Positions 1 through 6,146 of a DNA stretch of 9,987 nucleotides are shown here, piece after piece. The notes under the pieces are model-generated. The model saw nothing but the letters and a program-made list of their open reading frames with translations. It did not search any database and was not told where the DNA came from. Position numbers and translations under genes: made by a program. The stretch comes from Gammaproteobacteria bacterium. GTDB taxonomy: Bacteria > Pseudomonadota > Gammaproteobacteria > SZUA-140. Location: positions 935 through 10,921 of the forward strand of contig JALWQD010000375.1 of assembly GCA_026994735.1 (NCBI GenBank), given 5' to 3'. Position 1 is the first letter of the stretch, and each line of letters begins with the position of its first letter.

Positions 1-1010
1 CCGTAGGCTTCGTCATGATTGGAGCCCCCCAGGAAAGTTGAAAACAACAACCCCGTACCATCGGCATTGAGTTTGGCAATAAAACCATCTTCATCACCAC
101 CAATCGCCGCCTGGATAGGGGCAGCAATAGGAAAGCTTAGAGAACGTGTTTCACCGACAATGAAGGCATTACCAAGGGCATCAACAGCAACGCTATGGGC
201 ATAATCATGGTAGTTACCACCGAGGTAGGTTGAATAGACCAGAACAGGGTCAATCACGAGTGGAAAGTCATGATCGTAACTGGCCACTTTAAAACCATAG
301 GCAGGCCTGTCTGACGTTGATGTAGTCATAATGACAAAGCTGCCTTCGATGGCTATTCGCTGACCATTGATGTCCTGGTAAATAACGGGGCGCTGTTGCC
401 GGACCATGCCGCCATCAAAATGAATTTCCAGTTCGCCAGTATCACTGATTGCAAGCATTTCTGCGCCGTCATAGGCAATAACAATGCTGTCAACATCAGC
501 ACCTGGACGGAGAACAATATCGTATTCCAGTTGTTGTTGATTGCCGTAAAAATGGATATCCGCCCCTGGAAAGGCATTGTCATAAACGACGCTGCGAAAT
601 GTCGGAATATGATCAAACCACTGTTTACTATCACTGCCAATAAAGTAGTTAGCATAGCCAGCCAACTTGTCCTCGGCATGTATACGTAGCGTATTAGACG
701 CTTTTGCTTGATCGGGAAAACGCATGACAAGCGTCTGGTTTGTCTTTTGCCGGCGTTGTGACAAGGCGGACGTATCGAGTCGAAAAACGACACCCTCTTC
801 AGTAAAATAAGTCGCATGGCGCTCCGCTTGTTCATAAAAACTGACAACGGCACCAAGCTGGCCAACATTGCGAATAAATGACAGTGGAAGCTGCGCATAA
901 TGCGCCGTTTTTGCCGATAACCTAGCACTGGAAAGTGTATTTGCCGAGGTTGAGCTGAATGATAGAACGAAGCAACAGATCAGGGTCAGCGGGCGCCAAA
1001 GTGAAATCAT
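1..1010 (-). CDS. SBBP-repeat beta-propeller protein, exported (partial, C-terminus beyond left edge)
   Basis: About 336 N-terminal residues are visible; the frame is open to the left edge. The protein begins MISLWRPLTL with a hydrophobic signal peptide (about residues 5-23, likely cleavage after SA). A conserved N-terminal domain (about 40-255) carries motifs shared with the gene just upstream: NVGQLG, ERHATYF, LEYDI, RQQRP and PLVIDP. SBBP propeller repeats follow (from about 257 and 321), with the signatures YSTYLGG, SVAVDALGNAFIVGET, SFP and GFIAKLNADGTG. The start ATG (1010-1008) overlaps the TGA of the preceding gene as ATGA, with no good Shine-Dalgarno site, so translation is probably coupled. 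SBBP propellers are usually surface or secreted proteins of unknown ligand; no enzymatic function can be assigned. Another minus-strand frame is open at 353-928, but only this frame has family motifs. Confidence 0.9.
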   Translation of the reverse strand, partial: MISLWRPLTLICCFVLSFSSTSANTLSSARLSAKTAHYAQLPLSFIRNVGQLGAVVSFYEQAERHATYFTEEGVVFRLDTSALSQRRQKTNQTLVMRFPDQAKASNTLRIHAEDKLAGYANYFIGSDSKQWFDHIPTFRSVVYDNAFPGADIHFYGNQQQLEYDIVLRPGADVDSIVIAYDGAEMLAISDTGELEIHFDGGMVRQQRPVIYQDINGQRIAIEGSFVIMTTSTSDRPAYGFKVASYDHDFPLVIDPVLVYSTYLGGNYHDYAHSVAVDALGNAFIVGETRSLSFPIAAPIQAAIGGDEDGFIAKLNADGTGLLFSTFLGGSNHDEAY

Positions 1011-3184
1011 CGCAGTCGACTCAGGAAACCGCTGCGGTTACCATTTTGCAGCGTAGATTGGTAAGGAGCGGCCAGAGGAAAGTTGATTGAGCGCGTCTGT
1101 CCGACAATATAAATATCCGCCTGGGCATCAATAGCAATGTCCTTTCCCTGCTCTTCATTGCTCCCTCCGAGGCGTACCGAATAGCTAAGCAAGCTGCCGT
1201 CATTAGTAATTTTTGCGACAAAAGCATCCTTGTCACCCCTAGCGCTGAGCAGCGCTGCTGACGCGGCCCCTGCCACGGGGAAGTCCGCCGACCAGGTTGT
1301 TCCTGTCACGAAGGCATTGCCCGCATTATCAATAACAATGGCGTTCGCTTCGTCGGGACCACTGCCTCCAAGATACGTTGAATAGAGCAAGGTATTACTG
1401 CCACTACCATTAGTATCGAGCTTGGCGGCAAAAGCATTCTCGTTGTCAACAACGCTAAACAATGGCTGAACAAGTGGAAAATCCAGTGAGCGCGTTGTCC
1501 CTGCCACGTAGGCAATACCACTGTCATTAACGGCAATGCCATTAGCACTGTCATCAGCGCTGCCACCAAGACAGCCGGCATATTTCAGCAAGGTACCGGC
1601 CTGGTTGATGCGGACAATGAAGGCTCGCGAATACCCCATGGAAAATATACTCGGGTAGGCGTTCGCAGTCGTTGGGAAATCGGATGACTCCGTTAGTCCG
1701 GCAATATAGACATTGCCGGCAGAATCAACGTCAATGGCATGACTGGCATCGCGATTGCTGCCACCAATATACGTTGACCAGACAAGGCTGGCATCACCCG
1801 CCTGCGCCAGATCAAGACGGGCAACAAAAGCATCGCCGTTATTGCCGGTATTGAGTACGGTGTACAGTGGGTTCTTGACAGGAAAGTTATGTGACCATGT
1901 CTCTCCCGTGACATAGACCGCCAATTGGCCATTGCTTTCATCAACAACGATGTCATTGCCAAAGTCATCACCGCTACCGCCCATATACGTTGAATAAAGG
2001 ATTTGTCCATTACTATTCAATTGGGTAATAAAGACATCTTCAAAAAAAGGATCACCAACACTGATATAGGGTTGCGCACTCAGCGGAAAATTTTCTGATG
2101 ATGTCAGGCCTGTCACATAACTGTTGCCCAAAGAATCAGCGGCAATGGCACGTCCCTCATCGTGATTGCTACCACCAAGATAGGTGGAAAAGATCAGTGT
2201 GCCACTGGCATTAAATTTACTGACAAAAGCATCGGTATAATTAGCCTCATTCGTCGTCTTAAGGGCGTTCAATGAGGGGAAATTCGCTGACCAGGTTGTA
2301 CCGGTGACATAGACATTGCCATTGTTATCAACAGCGACGCTATTCGCGATATCATCATCAGCGCCGGCAATAAAGGTTGAACTGATAATGACCGGATCGA
2401 TCACTAAAGGATAGCGCGCATCGTAACTGGCAATACGAAAACCATAGCTATGGGGTGTTTCAGCTGATAAAAGGCGATATTCACCTGCCACTTCTTTTTT
2501 CTCGCCATCAATCAACTGATAGATATAAGGACGCTGCTGCCGTACTTCAGCACCATCAAGACCAACAAGGAGCGCCCCGTCAGAATCCAGGCGCAAATAT
2601 TTTGCGCCTTCATAGGCCATTTGAATCTGTGCAGGATTAGCACCCGCGGCAACAATAAAATCATATTCAAGGATATCTTTACGGCCATGAAAAATGACAT
2701 CAATACCTGGATATACGGCGGCATAGCGCAACTGACTATAAACGGGAATATTCGTATGTGACTGATGATGCCCGCGATAAAAATTAACGCGCGTATCAAG
2801 TTGTTCTTCGGCGCTGATTCTGACATCCCGATCAGCTCCGATCATGCGTAATCGGATAATCGCCTGTCTGCGCGTAGCGCGATCAGTAGCCGCGGGAATG
2901 GCAATGGCCTGGTATAGACCGTCGGAGACAAAAAAAGTAGCGTGGCGCTGGCTTGTTTCGTAATAATGGACTTCGGGCGCAAGCTGTCCCTGATTGGAAA
3001 TGAAATAGACCGGCGGTCGCTGTGTTTCGAAGGCAAGTGTTGCTGTTCGCGCTACAGCCACCGCTGACGAGGCCGACAGAACAACAAAGAACAACATATG
3101 AAGACAAGCAAATGCCCGTGATGGCATTGCATTACTGACAGTTTTCAATATATACCCCAACCTGCTCAGAAACGGGTCTTCCAT
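1007..3184 (-). CDS. SBBP-repeat seven-bladed beta-propeller protein, exported
   Basis: This is a complete 725-residue protein. Residues 1-45 hold a signal peptide; the segment from Met20 (PSRAFACLHM then a hydrophobic run to AVAVA) is by itself a typical one, so initiation at Met20 (3127) is a real alternative to Met1. Neither start has a clear Shine-Dalgarno site. Residues of about 58-265 form the N-terminal domain that precedes propellers in this family (NQGQLAP, LEYDF, RQQRP, PLVIDP). From about 266 to the end there are seven repeats of about 65 residues with the pattern YSTYLGGS-x-D, A-x-AVD-x-xGN-x-YVTG-T-x-S-x-NFP, then DAFV-x-K-(L/I)-x-x-xG. Seven repeats match one closed seven-bladed propeller. 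The family is known as SBBP (Pfam PF06739); its role is unknown and is presumed to be extracellular binding or surface structure. The gene is the first of a tandem pair with the paralog at 1-1010. The copies are clearly diverged, so the duplication is not recent. Confidence 0.93.
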   Translation of the reverse strand: MEDPFLSRLGYILKTVSNAMPSRAFACLHMLFFVVLSASSAVAVARTATLAFETQRPPVYFISNQGQLAPEVHYYETSQRHATFFVSDGLYQAIAIPAATDRATRRQAIIRLRMIGADRDVRISAEEQLDTRVNFYRGHHQSHTNIPVYSQLRYAAVYPGIDVIFHGRKDILEYDFIVAAGANPAQIQMAYEGAKYLRLDSDGALLVGLDGAEVRQQRPYIYQLIDGEKKEVAGEYRLLSAETPHSYGFRIASYDARYPLVIDPVIISSTFIAGADDDIANSVAVDNNGNVYVTGTTWSANFPSLNALKTTNEANYTDAFVSKFNASGTLIFSTYLGGSNHDEGRAIAADSLGNSYVTGLTSSENFPLSAQPYISVGDPFFEDVFITQLNSNGQILYSTYMGGSGDDFGNDIVVDESNGQLAVYVTGETWSHNFPVKNPLYTVLNTGNNGDAFVARLDLAQAGDASLVWSTYIGGSNRDASHAIDVDSAGNVYIAGLTESSDFPTTANAYPSIFSMGYSRAFIVRINQAGTLLKYAGCLGGSADDSANGIAVNDSGIAYVAGTTRSLDFPLVQPLFSVVDNENAFAAKLDTNGSGSNTLLYSTYLGGSGPDEANAIVIDNAGNAFVTGTTWSADFPVAGAASAALLSARGDKDAFVAKITNDGSLLSYSVRLGGSNEEQGKDIAIDAQADIYIVGQTRSINFPLAAPYQSTLQNGNRSGFLSRLR

Positions 3185-3198
3185 AACGACAAGGAAGA

Positions 3199-3232
3199 AC
3201 TATATTTCCGACCGTCAATGGCGATCATTGAC
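3199..3232 (-). promoter_or_regulatory. Operator-like palindrome beside a -10-like box, upstream of the SBBP genes
   Basis: Positions 3214-3232 read GTCAATGgcgatCATTGAC, a perfect 7-base inverted repeat with a 5-base spacer. On the minus strand it ends 9 bases before TATAGT (3204-3199), which matches the -10 consensus at 5 of 6 positions. No convincing -35 box is present, and the palindrome covers the place where one would be. The ATG at 3184 would lie only a few bases after the expected transcript start. The arrangement suits a dimeric regulator acting on the propeller operon, but this is inference. Confidence 0.35.
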
Positions 3233-3316
3233 AAACCGGGCCGCAGTCCTTTGATTTTGAGCCACTACTGGCGCTCATAAGCAAGTGAGAGGAGTTGAAT
3301 TCCTTTCAGGATACAC

Positions 3317-3342
3317 TTTAGGGTGAGTCAGGCTCCCCTAAA
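3317..3342 (+). repeat. Strong stem-loop with GAGTCAGGCTC core (REP-like or terminator-like)
   Basis: TTTAGGG (3317-3323) pairs perfectly with CCCTAAA (3336-3342). After one bulged T, GAG (3325-3327) pairs with CTC (3333-3335) around a five-base loop. On the plus strand it is followed by TTTT (3343-3346), as in a weak intrinsic terminator, but no plus-strand gene lies upstream. The palindromic core with a GTCAG tag also resembles repeated extragenic palindromes or ends of small mobile elements; no second copy was seen in this window. Confidence 0.5.
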
Positions 3343-3523
3343 TTTTCCCACTATATTTCCATTGCAAAAGTACAGTGTCTTTTCTAATCAATGGCGCTAC
3401 ACTAGCTACAAGAGCCAGTTTTTCTTTATGGTCTCGGCAATCCAATCGATTCGTTCGATGATGGATTACGAGTAGACTCGTTATCTAACGCAGATATTAC
3501 AGCAATTGCCATTGCCGAGCAAA

Positions 3524-3539
3524 CGACAAACACTTGTCG
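3524..3539. repeat. Short perfect inverted repeat
   Basis: CGACAA (3524-3529) and TTGTCG (3534-3539) form a perfect 6-base stem around an ACAC loop. There is no T-tract on either side, so it is not an intrinsic terminator. It could be an operator for the downstream lactonase gene (start 3783) or chance. Confidence 0.3.
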
Positions 3540-3782
3540 GTAAACTTAATGCCAGGGACAGGCGGTACTTTACCCAAGCGAAACATTTGCTTATCCAAAA
3601 TCTACAGTGCTGGCATTATGCGCCTTACTCTAACGACGACTGACGAAAATTAGACCTTGACGATCATTTATAGCAAAATGGCGCGAGATACTTCCGACCA
3701 TGAGCGTTGGTTATTATCTGGCGTCGGTTAAAGGTAAAGATATCAGCAGAAGAAAATAAACCCGCAGCCTGGAGATTAATGG

Positions 3783-4928
3783 ATGAACTCTTCCCAAGAA
3801 ATGATGGAAAAATCACGTTTTAGCACAAAAAAACACCTGTTAGCACGGTTACTACTCACAACCATCCCTATAACGGGGCCCGCATTGGCGGCGCAAGAGA
3901 CAAAGGCTGCCACTCCAGCGACCTTCATTTATACGGCAAACCAGATCCGCAATACCATATCGGCCTTTAGCCTTGCCAGTGACGGCAACCTTGCACCGGT
4001 ACCAGGCGGACCTTTTCTTGCCGAATCGTATCCAGTTGCCATTGCTCATTCTGCTGATGGCCGTTATCTTTATAATGTTAACCAGGGCTCGGCAAGCATC
4101 TCGGCCTTTAAGATTGACCACGACAGCGGTGCGCTGACGGCCTTACCCGGATCCCCCTATACAACACCTTTTGCCTATCCTGATGCCATTACATTATCAG
4201 CCGATGGCAAAATCGTTTTTGTCACGGCAGAGGACGGTAACCTTCTCATGGCCTGGCCAAGAGACCCTGATAACGGCGGTTTGCTGACAAGGGACAGCCA
4301 GACGGTAGCAACCGGCAGGCATCCGATAGACATTGTCTTGACACCTGACCAACGCACTGCTCTGGTAGCCAACTTTGATGACAATTCAGTCAGCGTCTAC
4401 CGCTTCATTGATGGTCAACTATCATCACAAAAACAGGTTGTTGCCACCGATGAACACCCCATTCATATTACGGTTAGCCGCAGTGGCCGCTTTGCCTACG
4501 TCGCCAATTACGGTTCAACGACAGTTTCAGCATTCCGCATCGCCAAGAACGGTCAACTAAGCGAAATTTCCGGCTCGCCTTTTTTCGCAGGAGCACAACC
4601 CTATTCTGTCGTTATTGATCCACGACAGCAAACGCTCTACTCGGCAAATTGGGGCAGTCACGATGTCTCTGCCTTTCAAATCGATGAGCGCAGTGGCCAG
4701 TTGCATGAATTGCCGGACTTTCGCTTTAAGTCAGGATGGTTTCCCTATGATATCGTCGTTTCTCCTGATGACCATCATGTCTATGTCGCTAATAATGGCG
4801 AATCGACAATTTCCGTTTATAACCGCGATAATAACGGTGAATTGAAGACACTCAGTGGCCCGATTGACAGTGATTTAGGCCCTTATGCAATGACTATTGT
4901 TGCTGCTGCAAAAAGAAACAGGAATTGA
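3783..4928 (+). CDS. Exported lactonase-family seven-bladed beta-propeller protein
   Basis: The 381-residue protein belongs to the 6-phosphogluconolactonase-like lactonase family (PF10282 type). Seven repeats are visible at about residues 48-68, 95-116, 145-165, 193-211, 238-257, 285-305 and 333-352. They share the pattern (F/V/L)-Y-x-AN-x-x-x-x-x-(I/V)-SA-F-x-I-x-x-x-G-x-L, alternating with a P-x-x-I-x-(V/L)-S-x-DG-R strand. Residues 11-36 (basic SRFSTKKHLLAR, then a hydrophobic stretch ending GPALA) are a signal peptide, so the protein is probably periplasmic. Cytoplasmic 6-phosphogluconolactonase works on the oxidative pentose phosphate pathway; a secreted relative is unlikely to do so, and many family members have no known substrate. 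The start is supported by GGAG at 3771-3774, eight bases before the ATG. The gene is followed after one base by the tautomerase gene, forming a two-gene unit. Confidence 0.85.
   Translation: MNSSQEMMEKSRFSTKKHLLARLLLTTIPITGPALAAQETKAATPATFIYTANQIRNTISAFSLASDGNLAPVPGGPFLAESYPVAIAHSADGRYLYNVNQGSASISAFKIDHDSGALTALPGSPYTTPFAYPDAITLSADGKIVFVTAEDGNLLMAWPRDPDNGGLLTRDSQTVATGRHPIDIVLTPDQRTALVANFDDNSVSVYRFIDGQLSSQKQVVATDEHPIHITVSRSGRFAYVANYGSTTVSAFRIAKNGQLSEISGSPFFAGAQPYSVVIDPRQQTLYSANWGSHDVSAFQIDERSGQLHELPDFRFKSGWFPYDIVVSPDDHHVYVANNGESTISVYNRDNNGELKTLSGPIDSDLGPYAMTIVAAAKRNRN
4920..4924 (+). promoter_or_regulatory. Shine-Dalgarno site fixing the tautomerase start
   Basis: AGGAA lies inside the last codons of the lactonase gene, five bases before the ATG at 4930. 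It favours that start over the in-frame upstream ATG at 4897, which lies inside the lactonase coding region. The resulting mature N-terminus is Pro, as tautomerase chemistry requires. Confidence 0.6.
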
Positions 4929-4929
4929 A

Positions 4930-5277
4930 ATGCCGCTTTTGAAGATACAAACGAGCTGTCATCTTGAGGCGGCGCAGAAAAAATGTTTATTGCAGCGGAT
5001 GTCGTTGACGACAGCAGAAGCACTGGGAAAATCTGAAAATTACGTGATGGTCATCGTCGAAGATGAGCTGTGTCTATCCTTCGCCGGCAATGATGAGCTG
5101 GCCAGCGCCTATCTTGAACTCAAGAGCATTGACCTGCCAGAAGAACAAACGGCAAGCTTGTCTGCGACTCTCTGTCAGGCCATGGAGGCAGAAACAGGTA
5201 TTGCCAGTGAGCGTATCTATATCGCATTCAGCAATATCGAAAGACATCTCTGGGGGTGGAATCAAGAAACTTTTTAA
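4930..5277 (+). CDS. MIF-like tautomerase (phenylpyruvate/dopachrome tautomerase family)
   Basis: The 115-residue protein matches the macrophage migration inhibitory factor branch of the tautomerase superfamily along its whole length. It begins MPLLKIQTS; removal of Met would expose Pro as the catalytic base. Further matches are LGK (residues 32-34, the conserved Lys), YVMVIVEDELCLSFAG (family pattern Y-x-x-V-x-x-x-x-x-x-x-x-F-x-G), LKSI, ERIYIAF and the terminal GWNQETF, which corresponds to GWN-x-(S)TF. The CxxC motif of mammalian MIF is absent, and the loop after LKSI (DLPEEQ) differs. Members form trimers and catalyse keto-enol tautomerisation of phenylpyruvate-like substrates; the natural bacterial substrate is generally unknown. 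There is no signal peptide, so it is expected in the cytoplasm, unlike the exported lactonase encoded one base upstream. Translation is probably coupled to that gene. Confidence 0.85.
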   Translation: MPLLKIQTSCHLEAAQKKCLLQRMSLTTAEALGKSENYVMVIVEDELCLSFAGNDELASAYLELKSIDLPEEQTASLSATLCQAMEAETGIASERIYIAFSNIERHLWGWNQETF

Positions 5278-5280
5278 TGA

Positions 5281-5310
5281 CTGTTGACAAAAGGACATAT
5301 TTATCAACAG
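5281..5310 (+). repeat. Inverted repeat just after the tautomerase stop codon
   Basis: CTGTTGA (5281-5287) and TCAACAG (5304-5310) are perfect 7-base arms with a 16-base loop, starting three bases after the TAA. No T-tract follows, so it may be a transcript 3'-end stabiliser or a factor-assisted stop rather than a classical terminator. Confidence 0.3.
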
Positions 5311-5344
5311 GTAAATTAGAATATCGATCAAAATAAGTTACTTG

Positions 5345-5378
5345 ACGAAAAGGGTTTCACCTCTTTCGAAGTGTAACC
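5345..5378 (-). terminator. Possible intrinsic terminator of the leuA-containing operon
   Basis: On the minus strand GGTTACAC (5378-5371) pairs with GTGAAACC (5360-5353), seven pairs with one mismatch, and is followed by CTTTTCG (5352-5346). It lies about 24 bases beyond the stop of the DLH-like gene. The T-run is short, so the call is tentative. Confidence 0.4.
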
Positions 5379-5401
5379 AGCACTTACTGGCAGTCTGTCT
5401 A

Positions 5402-6130
5402 TCAGTTCAATGACAAACGCTGAAGCAAAAAACGGCGGCTCGCCTGCCAGGTTGATTCAAGATCACTGACCGCGGGTGGATGACCGGGATCGACAAGACT
5501 AAAGCGGGTAGTGACTTCCAGCAGAGGCAATTGGCTACGCCCCTGGGCGGCAATCCGCTGAGCAGATAGCGAGTCATTGTAAGCAAGCATAGCGCGAATG
5601 CCGCTGCCCCCTCCTGCCCTCTGTCCGGCAACGGTTGCCTCGACGGCCCCTTGTCCCCAACCGAGGATAGCCAGTGACTGTGACTGACGACGCAGATAGT
5701 TCAATCCCCCGTTGATACTCGCTTTGATCCAGACCGGATCGATGCTGCTAAAGACTTCATGCGCCATCGCCGTTGACGTCACCATACGGCCATCATAATA
5801 ATCGATGACAACAACGTGCAACGCCAGCTCACCGAGACGGTCTGCCCAATCAATGACCGCTTTATTGATGCCCCAAATATCGGGGATCACCAACACTGCC
5901 GCTGCGGCATCTGCAGGCCCTGTTTCATAGGCAGTAAAGTGTGTACTGTAGGCGGTGTCTAACTGTAACCAGCGCCCGGAAGCTTGGTGATTGCTTGCCG
6001 GCACCAATGATTGCGTTTCTTGCCCGGAAGCTTGGTAACTGTTTTCTGCAGCGGCAGGTGTTGCTGAAAAAATAAAGAAGAACAGCGGCAACAAGAGTGC
6101 GCGCTTGTTTCTTACCATGGGCCAGCGCAT
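5402..6130 (-). CDS. Exported dienelactone-hydrolase-like alpha/beta-hydrolase, probable pseudo-enzyme
   Basis: The 242-residue protein has a signal peptide (basic RNKR, hydrophobic residues 11-22, AAA cleavage near 28), so it is periplasmic. The body fits the dienelactone hydrolase fold: VLVIPDIWGINK (79-90) matches the oxyanion segment, VVVIDYYDG (106-114) the next strand, and AILGWGQGAVEA (154-165) the nucleophile elbow. Active members have G-x-C-x-G-G (or Ser) there. Here the nucleophile position is Gly159, read directly as codon GGA, and no Asp stands in the usual place after strand LPLLEVTTRF (201-210). His217 (DPGHPP) may be the remaining triad residue. Classical hydrolysis is therefore unlikely; a binding or scaffold role is possible. 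An upstream GGAGG (6142-6138) seven bases from the ATG fixes the start. The gap to leuA is 16 bases. A 14-base direct repeat (5975-5988, 6023-6036) encodes a duplicated QASG in the linker after the signal peptide. Confidence 0.75.
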   Translation of the reverse strand: MRWPMVRNKRALLLPLFFFIFSATPAAAENSYQASGQETQSLVPASNHQASGRWLQLDTAYSTHFTAYETGPADAAAAVLVIPDIWGINKAVIDWADRLGELALHVVVIDYYDGRMVTSTAMAHEVFSSIDPVWIKASINGGLNYLRRQSQSLAILGWGQGAVEATVAGQRAGGGSGIRAMLAYNDSLSAQRIAAQGRSQLPLLEVTTRFSLVDPGHPPAVSDLESTWQASRRFLLQRLSLN

Positions 6131-6137
6131 AAAACGA

Positions 6138-6142
6138 CCTCC
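6138..6142 (-). promoter_or_regulatory. Shine-Dalgarno site of the DLH-like gene
   Basis: On the minus strand GGAGG stands seven bases before the ATG at 6130, in the 16-base gap after the leuA stop. It favours this start over the in-frame ATG at 6118, although either would leave an intact signal peptide. Confidence 0.65.
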
Positions 6143-6146
6143 GGAC

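Larger units (their letters stand above)
3185..3782. other. Divergent intergenic region without a convincing gene
   Basis: These 598 bases separate the minus-strand propeller pair from the plus-strand lactonase gene. They contain the palindrome at 3214-3232, the stem-loop at 3317-3342 and the short hairpin at 3524-3539. All six frames are broken often. The longest coding-looking piece (3406-3543, plus strand, 45 codons between stops) has no start codon and no recognisable family motif. A clear sigma-70 promoter for the lactonase gene was not found: TTGACG at 3657 and TATTAT at 3712 exist but are not at compatible spacing. The length is unusual for this compact window and may reflect a decayed gene or inserted element. 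Confidence 0.6.

Noticed and set aside
353..928. A 191-codon minus-strand open frame, antisense and out of frame to nothing obvious at first sight.
   Set aside because: The frame beginning at 1010 on the same strand encodes clear SBBP-family motifs through the whole stretch to the left edge; the other frame has no family resemblance.
1007..3184. Periodic internal repeats considered as DNA repeats or a CRISPR-like array.
   Set aside because: The period of roughly 65 codons follows the protein propeller blades; the DNA of each unit is diverged and there is no spacer structure.
3657..3717. A promoter for the lactonase gene built from TTGACG (3657) and TATTAT (3712).
   Set aside because: The spacing is far too long, and neither hexamer has a good partner at 16-18 bases.
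4897..4929. An upstream ATG for the tautomerase, overlapping the lactonase gene.
   Set aside because: The ATG at 4930 has a Shine-Dalgarno site and gives the Met-Pro N-terminus needed for catalysis.
5402..6130. Calling the gene an active dienelactone hydrolase.
   Set aside because: The elbow has Gly (codon GGA) where Cys or Ser is required, and no catalytic Asp is evident.
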